Assembly: GCA_036374435.1 (NCBI GenBank) | Contig: DASUTU010000041.1 | Span: 1-46,874, forward strand | Source of the DNA: CALGFI01 sp036374435 | GTDB taxonomy: Bacteria > Actinomycetota > UBA4738 > HRBIN12 | DNA: 46,874 nucleotides | Direction: 5' to 3' | Part shown: piece by piece, positions 32,939 through 41,152 of the stretch | How the letters are laid out: every line of letters starts with the position of its first letter | Position numbering within the stretch: position 1 is the stretch's first letter | Position numbers and translations under genes: made by a program | Notes under the pieces: generated by a model | Database searches by the model: none | What the model saw: the letters and a program-made list of their open reading frames with translations, nothing else | What the model was told of the DNA's origin: nothing

Positions 32939-35446
32939 ATGGCGAAAACCCTGGTGGTCGTGGAGTCGCCGGCCAAGGCGAAGACCATCGAGAAGTACCT
33001 CGGTCCGGACTTCGCCGTCCGGGCCTCCTACGGCCACATCCGCGACCTGCCCAAGAGCGACCTCGGCGTGGCCGTGGACGACGACTTCGAGGTGACCTAT
33101 GAGGTCCCCGACGACTCGAAGAAACACGTCGCCGCCCTGAAGAAGGCCCTGAAGCAGACCGGCGAGCTCGTGCTCGCCACGGACTACGATCGCGAGGGCG
33201 AGGCGATCGCCTTCCACGTGGCCACGCTCCTCGGCGTGGACCCCACGGACGCCAAGCGGGTGACGTTCACCGAGATCACGCGGGACGCCATCCTTGAGGC
33301 GTTCCGCAACCCCCGTGAGATCGACCTGCGTTTGTTCGACGCCCAGGAGGCCCGCCGGGTGCTCGACCGGCTGGTCGGGTACAAGATCAGCCCGATCCTG
33401 TGGCGCCGGGTCCGGCCCGGCCTGTCCGCGGGCCGGGTCCAGTCGGTGGCCGTCCGCCTGATCGTCGAGCGCGAACGCGAGATACGGGCGTTCGAGCCGG
33501 TCGAGCACTGGAGCGTCGACGTCCGGTTGACCCCCGAGCCTCCGGAGGAGGAACAGCCGTTCGTGGCTCGGCTGACCCGGGTGGGCGACGAGAAGCTCGC
33601 GGCCTCGCCGGACAAGAAGGGGCTCCTGCTCTCGACGGAGGCGGACGCCGCCGGGCACGTCGAGCGTCTGCGCGGCGCCGCCTACCGCGTCGCGAACGTC
33701 GAGCGCAAGGAGCGCAAGCGGTCGCCGGCGCCGCCGTTCACGACCTCGACCCTGCAGCAGGAGGCAGCCCGCAAGCTCTCCTTCGGGGCGCGAAAGACGA
33801 TGTCGATCGCCCAACGCCTGTACGAAGGCGTGGACCTGCGCGGCGAGGGCACGGTCGGCCTGATCACGTACATGCGGACCGACTCGGTCAACCTGGCAGA
33901 GAGCGCGCTGCGCGAGATCGCGGAGGTCGTCCGGGGCGAGTTCGGCGAACGCTATCTGTTGGAATCGCCTCGGCGCTACAAGACGAGGTCGCGGAACGCC
34001 CAGGAGGCGCACGAGGCCATCCGGCCGACCTCTGCGATGCGCACGCCCGACCGGCTGGCGAGCGCGCTCGACCGCGATCAGCTCCGGCTCTATACGCTGA
34101 TCTGGCAGCGGACCGTGGCCACCCAGATGGCCGAGGCGAGGTTCAACCAGGTGGGCGTGGACATGGAGGCGACCGCCGACGGCGGAAGCTACGGCCTGCG
34201 GGCCACCGGCCAGACCATGATCTTCGACGGCTTCATCCGCGTCTACACCGAGGGACGGGACGAGGGGCCGGACGAAGACGCCGAGAACCGGCTGCCCGAG
34301 CTCACGCCGGAACAGATGTTGCGGATGCTCGAGGTCCTGCCCGAGCAACACTTCACCCAGCCGCCGCCGCGGTACACGGAGGCGTCGTTGGTGAAGACCC
34401 TGGAGGAGCTCGGCATCGGGCGCCCCTCGACCTACGCCTCGATCATCTCGACGATCCAGGACCGTGGGTACATGCGGCTGGAGGACCGGCGGTTCTACCC
34501 GGAGGACGTGGCCGAGGTGGTCACGGACAAGCTCGTCGAGCACTTCGCCGACGTCGTCGACGTGACGTTCACCGCCCGCATGGAGGAGGAGCTGGACGAG
34601 ATCGCCGAAGGCGACACACGGCGTTCGGCGGTGCTGCGCGAGTTCTGGGTCCCCTTCTCCGAGGACCTGGAGCGGGCGGAGGAGAAGTTCGAGCGATACA
34701 TGGAGGACCTGGACGAGGAGTGCCCGCGGTGCGTCGAAGAGGGCCGAACGCCGCCGGGCCGGCTCCAGATCCGTCTCGGCCGGTACGGGCGGTTCATCGG
34801 CTGTTCGCGGTTCGCCGAAGAGGACGGCGGCTGCAAGTACATCCGCAACCTGAACGGCGAGGAGCGCCCGGAGCCCGAGACGCTCGACGAGACCTGTCCC
34901 GAGTGCGGCCGACCGCTCCAGCGCAAGGTGGGACGGTACGGGCCGTTCGTCGGCTGCTCGGGGTACCCCGAGTGCCGCTACATCAAGAAGGACCCGCCGA
35001 AGAGCCTCGAGGTGACGTGCCCGCAATGCAAGAAGGGTGAGATCGTCGAGAAGCGCACGCGGTTCGGCCTGTTCTACGGGTGCGATCGCTACCCCGAATG
35101 CGATTTCGCCGTGAACAACCCGCCGGTCAAGGATCGTTCGTGCCCGGAGTGCGGCTCCCTGCTCGTCGAACGACCCAAGAGCTACCGGTGTTGGAACTGC
35201 GGCGCCGAGCTCGACAAGGAGTTCAACGTCAAGAAGTCTGGGGACCCCGAGGCCGAGGCGGCCGCCCGGGCCGCCAAGTCGGCCGCCCGGGCGCAACGCC
35301 AGAAGGCCCGGGGGGCGAAGACGGCGGCCAAACGATCGACCGCCAAGCGGTCCACGGCCAAACGCACGACGCGCAAACGCTCCTCGCCGGGGAGGAAGGC
35401 CGCCGCGTCGGGCAACGGCGACGGCCCGGCGGCCGCGGACGGGTAG
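32939..35446 (+). CDS. topA: DNA topoisomerase I with four zinc ribbons and basic tail
   Basis: The product has 835 residues from ATG 32939 (TTG 32933 in frame is the alternative; no strong ribosome site). It is a type IA topoisomerase relaxing negative supercoils. TOPRIM: KTLVVVESPAKAKTIEKYLG, with LVLATDYDREGEAIAFHV. Active Tyr311 in GLITYMRTDSVN. Later: RYTEASLVKTLEELGIGRPSTYASII. From about residue 600 come four Cys4 zinc ribbons (CPRC, CPEC, CPQC and CPEC starts), then a Lys/Ala/Arg tail of about 65 residues with KRSTAKRSTAKRTT repeats. Mycobacterial and streptomycete TopA keep basic tails but lack Cys4 ribbons, so the combination is notable. The MFS-Tmk gene follows six bases after. Confidence 0.96.
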   Translation: MAKTLVVVESPAKAKTIEKYLGPDFAVRASYGHIRDLPKSDLGVAVDDDFEVTYEVPDDSKKHVAALKKALKQTGELVLATDYDREGEAIAFHVATLLGVDPTDAKRVTFTEITRDAILEAFRNPREIDLRLFDAQEARRVLDRLVGYKISPILWRRVRPGLSAGRVQSVAVRLIVEREREIRAFEPVEHWSVDVRLTPEPPEEEQPFVARLTRVGDEKLAASPDKKGLLLSTEADAAGHVERLRGAAYRVANVERKERKRSPAPPFTTSTLQQEAARKLSFGARKTMSIAQRLYEGVDLRGEGTVGLITYMRTDSVNLAESALREIAEVVRGEFGERYLLESPRRYKTRSRNAQEAHEAIRPTSAMRTPDRLASALDRDQLRLYTLIWQRTVATQMAEARFNQVGVDMEATADGGSYGLRATGQTMIFDGFIRVYTEGRDEGPDEDAENRLPELTPEQMLRMLEVLPEQHFTQPPPRYTEASLVKTLEELGIGRPSTYASIISTIQDRGYMRLEDRRFYPEDVAEVVTDKLVEHFADVVDVTFTARMEEELDEIAEGDTRRSAVLREFWVPFSEDLERAEEKFERYMEDLDEECPRCVEEGRTPPGRLQIRLGRYGRFIGCSRFAEEDGGCKYIRNLNGEERPEPETLDETCPECGRPLQRKVGRYGPFVGCSGYPECRYIKKDPPKSLEVTCPQCKKGEIVEKRTRFGLFYGCDRYPECDFAVNNPPVKDRSCPECGSLLVERPKSYRCWNCGAELDKEFNVKKSGDPEAEAAARAAKSAARAQRQKARGAKTAAKRSTAKRSTAKRTTRKRSSPGRKAAASGNGDGPAAADG

Positions 35447-35452
35447 ACCGGG

Positions 35453-37453
35453 GTGGCGTCGAGCTTCGCGGACGAGGTCGCCGCGCTTCGAGGGACCCGC
35501 CCCGCGACGCTGAAAGATCTCCTCACGCACCAACAGTTCTCCAAGCTCCTGCTCGCGCAGACCCTGAGCTCGTTCGGGGACTGGGTCGGGTTCGTGGCCG
35601 TCACCGCGCTGGTTCTGAGCAAGGGGGGCGGGTACGCGGTCGCCGCTGTGATGGCCGCCCGGATGTTGCCCGCCATCCTGTTCGGGCCCGTCGCCGGGGC
35701 CATCGTCGATCGCTTCGACCGCAAGACCCTGATGATCGGGAGCGACGTCGCCCGCGGGTCCCTGTACCTGTTGCTTCCGTTCCTCGGGCCGCTGTGGGCG
35801 ATCTACGCGGTGTCCTTCGTGATCGAGTGTTTCTCGTTGCTCTGGACCCCGGCCCGCGACGCGTCGCTTCCCAACCTCGTTCCCCGTCGCCAGCTCGCCA
35901 ACGCCACCTCGCTCGGGCTCGTCACGACGTACGGCACGCTCCCCCTCGGAGGGATCGTCTTCGCCTTCCTGGTCGAGGCGTCGGACCTGGTGCCCTGGCT
36001 GGCCGACAACCCAACCGCGCCGGCCCTCTGGCTGAAGTCGGCGACCGCAATCGTCGCGGCCCTGCTGGTCGCGAGGATCGCGATCCCGTCGCCGTCGCCG
36101 AAGACGTTGTCCCGGTTCGAGGTCTCCCACGTGGGCCGCGACATCGTCGACGGTGTGCGCTTCCTGCGCGAGGACTCGCTCGCCTCGGCCATGACGCTCG
36201 GCATCGTGTCGGCGTTCAGCGCGGTCGGGGCCGTCCTGGCGCTTGGCCCGATCTTCGCCCGCACCCTCGGGGCGGGCAACACGGGGTGGGGGATCCTCGT
36301 CACGTCGTTCGGGATCGGCATGGGCATCGGGATGGCGTCGTCCAACAAGGTCGTGGACTTCCTGGAGCGAGAGATCGTCTTCCCGCTGTCGGTCGTCGGC
36401 GCCGCGGCGACGTTGTTCATTCTCGCGTTGATGCCCGGGATCGAGCTCTCGGCGGCGATGACGGTGGTCCTCGGAGCCTTCTGTGGATCGGCCTGGGTCA
36501 GCGGGTACGTCCTCCTCCAGGAGAACGTCACCGACGAGTTCCGCGGGCGGACGTTCGGCTCGCTGACGGTGCTGTCTCGACTGGGATTGTTCCTGTCGCT
36601 GACCCTGTTCCCGATCCTCGCCGACACCATCGGCGAACACGTGGTCACGCTGGGCGATCGGGCCCTCGACCTGTCCGGGACCCGCGCGGCGTTGATGGTT
36701 GCCGGGTTGGGTGCCATCCTCGCCGGCGTCGTGACCCGTCGAGGACTCCGCCGGTTCCGCGTTCGAAAGCCCCAGCCCCTCGGGCTGGTGCCGAAGCTCC
36801 GGCGGGCACCCACCGGGGGGCTGTTCGTGGCGTTCGAGGGGGTGGAGGGCGCCGGCAAAGGCACGCAGATCCGCCTGGCCAAAGAGTGGCTGGAGGAGCA
36901 GGGGATCGAGGTGCTGATCAGCCGGGAGCCGGGCGGCACGCCCATCGGCGAGGAGCTTCGCCGGATGCTGCTCGACCACGAGACCGGGCACATCGAGCCG
37001 AAGACCGAGGCGTTGCTTTTTGCGGCGAGCCGGGCCCAACACGTCACCACCGTGATCCGTCCCGCGCTCGCCGAGGGCAAGGTCGTGATCTGCGATCGCT
37101 ACATCGACTCGTCCCTGGCCTACCAGGGGTCGGCCCGAGGGCTCGGCGAGCAGGACGTGTTGACCCTCAACGTGTGGGCGACGCAGGGGTTGTTCCCCGA
37201 CCTGGTGCTGCTCTTGCACCTCGAGCCCGAGGCGGGGTTGCTTCGCTCGCTCGAGGAACCCGACCGCTTCGAGCTCGAGGGGGGCGACTTCCACGCCAAG
37301 GTCTCCGACGCGTACCTGCGGATCGCCGAGGAGCATCCGGAGCGGTTCGTCGTGGTGGACGCGGACCAGGCGCCCGAGGCGGTCCACGAGCAGGTAGTGG
37401 AGGCATTCCGGCGGGTGCTGAAGGAACGGGAGAGCGACGACGTCGAGCGCTGA
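35453..37453 (+). CDS. Bifunctional MFS transporter/thymidylate kinase fusion
   Basis: The product has 666 residues from GTG 35453, with no internal stop. Residues 1-430 are a major facilitator domain of about 12 helices (FSKLLLAQTLSSFGDWVGFVAVTALVL, then VAGAIVDRFDRKTLMIGSDVARG, the MFS loop 2-3 motif). After a basic linker (RRGLRRFRVRKPQPLG), residues 457-666 are a complete dTMP kinase: P-loop EGVEGAGKGTQ (462-472, Lys469), SREPGGTPIGEELRRMLL, LFAASRAQHV, VICDRYIDSSLAYQGSARG. It makes dTDP from dTMP at the membrane face. The P-loop has GKG where most Tmk have GKS or GKT. NCBI annotation recognises such fusions in some Actinobacteria. What the MFS part carries is unknown. It sits between topA and holB, as tmk-holB often pair. 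Confidence 0.93.
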   Translation: MASSFADEVAALRGTRPATLKDLLTHQQFSKLLLAQTLSSFGDWVGFVAVTALVLSKGGGYAVAAVMAARMLPAILFGPVAGAIVDRFDRKTLMIGSDVARGSLYLLLPFLGPLWAIYAVSFVIECFSLLWTPARDASLPNLVPRRQLANATSLGLVTTYGTLPLGGIVFAFLVEASDLVPWLADNPTAPALWLKSATAIVAALLVARIAIPSPSPKTLSRFEVSHVGRDIVDGVRFLREDSLASAMTLGIVSAFSAVGAVLALGPIFARTLGAGNTGWGILVTSFGIGMGIGMASSNKVVDFLEREIVFPLSVVGAAATLFILALMPGIELSAAMTVVLGAFCGSAWVSGYVLLQENVTDEFRGRTFGSLTVLSRLGLFLSLTLFPILADTIGEHVVTLGDRALDLSGTRAALMVAGLGAILAGVVTRRGLRRFRVRKPQPLGLVPKLRRAPTGGLFVAFEGVEGAGKGTQIRLAKEWLEEQGIEVLISREPGGTPIGEELRRMLLDHETGHIEPKTEALLFAASRAQHVTTVIRPALAEGKVVICDRYIDSSLAYQGSARGLGEQDVLTLNVWATQGLFPDLVLLLHLEPEAGLLRSLEEPDRFELEGGDFHAKVSDAYLRIAEEHPERFVVVDADQAPEAVHEQVVEAFRRVLKERESDDVER

Positions 37454-37472
37454 GTTCCCCGTTCTCGACCGG

Positions 37473-38564
37473 GTGCCGGGCCAGCCTCGCGCGGTGGCGT
37501 TCCTGCGCCAGGCGGCGAGCCGGCCCCACCACGCGTACCTGCTGGCCGGTCCCGAAGGTGGGGGGAAGCAGCTCGGCGCGCGGGCGTTCGCGGCGGCGCT
37601 CCTGTGCAAACGCGGTGGCTGCGGCGAGTGCCGCGACTGCCGGCTCGCCCTCGAGGACAAACACCCCAACGAGGCCGTGGTCGAGCCCGAGGGGCGCGAC
37701 ATCCACGTGGACACCGTGCGGACCGAGATCTGGCACCCCGCCTACCGGACCGCTCCCGAACCCGGCCGCAAGGTGTTCCTGCTCCGGGAGGCGGACCGGC
37801 TGAACGCGGCCGCGGCCGACGTGTTGTTGAAGGTGCTCGAGGAGCCGCCGGCCGACGCGGTGATCGTGTTGCTCTCGGCCCGGCCCGACGAGCTGCCCGA
37901 GACGGTGGTCTCCAGGTGCCACGTCGTCTCGTTCCTCCCGCTCTCGGAGGACTTCGTGGTGTCCGCGCTCACGGCCGAAGGCGCCGATCCGGACCGGGCC
38001 TCCCTGGCCGCCCGCCTGTCCGGGGGAAACCTCGGGCGGGCCCGCCGCCTGGCGACGGATCCCGACGGCCTGTCGTTCCGGGAGACGGCCCGGGAGGCCC
38101 TCGAGCTCGCGGGGGCCGGCCCGGCCGGCGCCCTGCAGGCCGCCGAGCTCGTGCTGGCGGCGGCCGAACGTTTCAAGAAAGAGCTCGCCGACCGGCAGAA
38201 GCAGGACCTCACGCCGTTCCTCGACGAGCGCGGCCGGCCCGAGGACGCCTATCGAGCCGCCATCCGGCGGATCCAGCAACGCCACGACCGCCAGCTCCGG
38301 CGGGCCGAACGCGACCACGTCGACCGGGTGCTGCTGGCCGCCTCGGCGCTCCTGCGCGATCGCGTGGTGGCCGCCGTCGGCGGCGGGGCCGACCTGATGC
38401 TCAACCCCGACGTGGCGGTCTCGCCGGCGGCGATCCCGGCCTCGGCCGCCGGGGTGGCGGCCGCCGAGGAGGCGCGGGCCGCGCTCGCCGACGAGGTGAA
38501 CCTGAACACCCGCCTGGTTCTCGAGCGGGCGTTCCTGCGGCTCGCCGGCGCCGCGACGGCCTAG
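37473..38564 (+). CDS. holB: DNA polymerase III subunit delta prime (clamp loader)
   Basis: The product has 363 residues from GTG 37473, the only start in frame; the usual residues before V-x-G-Q (such as F-D-x-V) are readable upstream without a start codon, so initiation is close to the motif. Features: GQPRAVAFLRQA, HAYLLAGPEGGGKQLGARAFAAALLC (P-loop), zinc cluster CKRGGCGECRDC, KVFLLREADRLNAAAADVLLKVLEEPP, VVSRCHVVSFLPLS with the SRC motif. It loads the sliding clamp with gamma/tau and delta. The C-terminus is Ala-rich. It follows the Tmk fusion by 19 bases, the common tmk-holB order. Confidence 0.93.
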   Translation: MPGQPRAVAFLRQAASRPHHAYLLAGPEGGGKQLGARAFAAALLCKRGGCGECRDCRLALEDKHPNEAVVEPEGRDIHVDTVRTEIWHPAYRTAPEPGRKVFLLREADRLNAAAADVLLKVLEEPPADAVIVLLSARPDELPETVVSRCHVVSFLPLSEDFVVSALTAEGADPDRASLAARLSGGNLGRARRLATDPDGLSFRETAREALELAGAGPAGALQAAELVLAAAERFKKELADRQKQDLTPFLDERGRPEDAYRAAIRRIQQRHDRQLRRAERDHVDRVLLAASALLRDRVVAAVGGGADLMLNPDVAVSPAAIPASAAGVAAAEEARAALADEVNLNTRLVLERAFLRLAGAATA

Positions 38565-38667
38565 ACGTCGGTCGATCCGGCCGTTCAGGGGAGCCGAAAC
38601 TGTGGTGCTGGCATCACTGTCGCGAAGCGGCGGCGGTGCCACGCTGGGATGCGGAGGAGAAGCGCCG

Positions 38668-39042
38668 ATGCCCGTTCGTGTGTTGATCGTCGACGATCAG
38701 GAGCCGTTCCGGATGGCCGCCCGCCTGGTGGTGGAGGCGACCGAGGGCTTCGAGGTGATCGGGGAGGCCGAGACCGGTGAGGACTCGGTCGAGAAGGCTC
38801 GTGAGCTCCGGCCCGATCTCGTGCTCATGGACGTCAACCTGCCCGGCATCAACGGGCTGGACGCCACCCGCCGGATCCTCGCGTCCGACGGCCACTCGGT
38901 GGTGGTCCTGCTGCTCTCTACATACGAGGAGGAGGAGTACGCGCCGCGGGCCGCCGAGTGCGGCGCGGCCGCCTACATCCCCAAGGCCACGTTCGGCCCG
39001 GACCGTCTCGAGTCGGCCTGGGCCGCGGCCACCGCCGGCTGA
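38668..39042 (+). CDS. Stand-alone receiver (response regulator without output domain)
   Basis: The product has 124 residues from ATG 38668, with GGAGGAGA ahead. CheY-like receiver: Asp9-Asp10 in VLIVDDQEPFRMAARLV, phospho-acceptor Asp55 in LVLMDVNLPGINGLDATRRI, Ser/Thr at LLSTYEEEEYA, Lys106 in AYIPKATF. It is closest to NarL/LuxR-type receivers (MDVNLPGINGLDATR), yet stops right after the last helix, with no HTH. It faces three histidine kinases tail to tail. It could be a phosphate sink or a protein-interaction output. Not a truncation by frameshift: no HTH is visible in other frames before the kinase gene at 39065. Confidence 0.85.
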   Translation: MPVRVLIVDDQEPFRMAARLVVEATEGFEVIGEAETGEDSVEKARELRPDLVLMDVNLPGINGLDATRRILASDGHSVVVLLLSTYEEEEYAPRAAECGAAAYIPKATFGPDRLESAWAAATAG

Positions 39043-39064
39043 TCCCCGCGATCGCCTTTGGAGG

Positions 39065-41152
39065 TCATCTCGGGGCGGGGGAGGCCCCGGTCTCGACCGG
39101 GACGATCCCAGTGACGGTCGTTCCCCGTCCCGGCGCGCTCTCCAGCGTCAACGACCCACCCACCGCCTCGATCCGGTCCGCCATGCCCTGCAGGCCGCTG
39201 CCGCGCGGAACCGTCCCCGGGTCGAAACCCACGCCGTCGTCGCGAACGGCGAACCAGAGCCGCCCGTCCGACTCTCGCATCTCGACGTCGACTGCGGAGG
39301 CCCGGGCGTACTTGGCCACGTTCTGAAGGGCCTCGAGCACGCAGAAATAGACCCCGGCCTCCACCTCCTGGGGGTACCGCCCGATCCCGTCGGGGGTGAC
39401 CCGGACCGCCATCGGAAGCTTTCGCACCTGGGCCTCGACCGCGGCCGCCAATCCCTTGTCGGCGAGCAAGGGGGGGTAGATGCCTCGGGCCAGGTCCCGC
39501 AGAATCTCGAGCGCATCGTTCGCCTCGTGCTGAAGCTGTCCGAGAAGCACCTTCGCCTTCGCCGGGTCCCGGTCGACGACGCCTTCGGCGAGCCGCAACT
39601 TGACCGCCAACGCGACGAGCTGTTGCTGGGCGCCGTCGTGGATGTTGCGTTCGAGCCGGCGCCGCCCTTCATCGACCGCGGCGACGATCCGCCGTCGGGA
39701 CTCGCGCAGCTCCTCGATCAAACGGACATTCCGGAGCACCAGCCCGGCCTGCGACGTGAGGTCGCGGATCAGCCGCTCCTTGGAGGGCGTGAGCGGGTCG
39801 TTCGGCGGCATCTCGACGGCGATCGCGCCCAGGAGCTCGCCGTGGTGGCGGACCTCGAACGATCCCGAGCGAGCCACCGCGTAGAGAGGAAGTCGTCGGG
39901 TCTGCGGCGGCTCGATCGACGCCGGCCAGCCGGCTGCCAGCCACAGCTCGTCGCCGAACCGGAGCCAGATGGTCACGGCCTCGGCCCCGGCCCCCGCGCC
40001 GAGGATCGACGCCATCCGCGGCAGCACGTCCTCGGTCGCGTAGGACTCCGCCATCCGTCCAGAGAAGTCCGTCAGGATCTCGTAGGGGGTGGCGCGACCG
40101 CCATACACGATCCGGTCGGCGATCCGTCTCGCCAGCCGCAGCAGTGGCCAGGCCAACGCGCCGATGGCGAGCCCCACCAGCAGCGTCAGCGCGGGCTGGT
40201 CCGAGACCGGGCCCACGAGGATCCCGCTCAACGCGAGCAGCGCGAAGGCCGAGACCGCGATGATCGAGACCACCAGCACCGTGGCGACGAGGGTCTTCTT
40301 CAGCACGATGTCGAGGTCCCACAGCCGGTACTTCAGCAGCGCCACCCCGATCGAGACGGGAATCCCGAGGCCGACCGCGATGAAGAAGACGTAGAACGAG
40401 ATCTCGTTCGCGAGGTTCGTCTGGCCGGTGTCGAGGTCGATGCCGCTCACCACCGCGGCGACGAACGCGGCGCCGCCGATCGCCGTGGTGTAGGCGAGCC
40501 ACCGGATCTGCTGGCGCTCCTCCCCACTGGCTCGGCGGAAGCGCAGAATCACGGCGAGGATGCACAGGGGGACCAGGACGACGGTGTACCCGACGCCGGC
40601 GATGGTCTGGGCGAGATCGATGGCGCCTTCCAGGGCGGCCACCCCCACGGGGTTCGGCACGCGAAGGCCGTCGATCTCCATCGGTCCCGGTTTCAGCATC
40701 GACGCGATCGTGGCGAGCGCCATCGCGCCCACGAGCGCCCAGACCAACGCGCGCCACCGCGGGGTGGGAACCGTGCCGGTTGGGTAGAGCACGAGCAGGA
40801 TCGGGATCGCCGTCACGAACCCCAGGAACCACCAGTTCGACACCCACAGCCAGAACGCCCCGAGCGGCAACGCGCCGGGGTCCGTCTGGATCGCGTAGGA
40901 GGCCCATTCGTCCGCGAGCCCGACGACCATGAACCCGAGGCCGAACGCGATCATCAGCCACCCGATCGGGTTGGACGGATTGCGCGAGGCGAGCAGCGCT
41001 CCGACCGTGGCCCATCCGGTCATCGTGATCAGGGCGAGCGGGATGAACGCGACGTCTTCGGAGAACGATCCGTTCAGTGCCGACAGCCACAGGACGGGCA
41101 CGGCCAACACGGCACCGAATCCCACCAGCGGCCACGGCGCCCGGGTCTTCAC
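39065..41152 (-). CDS. NarL-type sensor histidine kinase 1 (membrane, GAF, HisKA_3, HATPase)
   Basis: The product has 695 residues from GTG 41152, overlapping the stop of kinase 2 (GTGA). About eight to nine helices occur in residues 1-350, with GALLASRNPSNPIGWLMIAFG and LLKYRLWDLDIVLKKTLV shared by all three kinases. A GAF-like domain follows (about 375-480), then HisKA_3 with His505 in LERNIHDGAQQQLVALAVKLRLAE, and the HATPase ending VRDDGVGFDPG...GSGLQGMADRIEAVGG. Family members phosphorylate LuxR-type regulators. The signal is unknown. It lies tail to tail with the stand-alone receiver and is the last of a three-kinase operon. Confidence 0.92.
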   Translation of the reverse strand: MKTRAPWPLVGFGAVLAVPVLWLSALNGSFSEDVAFIPLALITMTGWATVGALLASRNPSNPIGWLMIAFGLGFMVVGLADEWASYAIQTDPGALPLGAFWLWVSNWWFLGFVTAIPILLVLYPTGTVPTPRWRALVWALVGAMALATIASMLKPGPMEIDGLRVPNPVGVAALEGAIDLAQTIAGVGYTVVLVPLCILAVILRFRRASGEERQQIRWLAYTTAIGGAAFVAAVVSGIDLDTGQTNLANEISFYVFFIAVGLGIPVSIGVALLKYRLWDLDIVLKKTLVATVLVVSIIAVSAFALLALSGILVGPVSDQPALTLLVGLAIGALAWPLLRLARRIADRIVYGGRATPYEILTDFSGRMAESYATEDVLPRMASILGAGAGAEAVTIWLRFGDELWLAAGWPASIEPPQTRRLPLYAVARSGSFEVRHHGELLGAIAVEMPPNDPLTPSKERLIRDLTSQAGLVLRNVRLIEELRESRRRIVAAVDEGRRRLERNIHDGAQQQLVALAVKLRLAEGVVDRDPAKAKVLLGQLQHEANDALEILRDLARGIYPPLLADKGLAAAVEAQVRKLPMAVRVTPDGIGRYPQEVEAGVYFCVLEALQNVAKYARASAVDVEMRESDGRLWFAVRDDGVGFDPGTVPRGSGLQGMADRIEAVGGSLTLESAPGRGTTVTGIVPVETGASPAPR

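Noticed and set aside
32771..37714. A 1647-residue open frame on the minus strand across topA, tmk and holB
   Set aside because: It is the antisense shadow of GC-rich plus-strand genes with clear motifs; its translation is rich in Arg, Gly, Asp, His and Gln with no domain.
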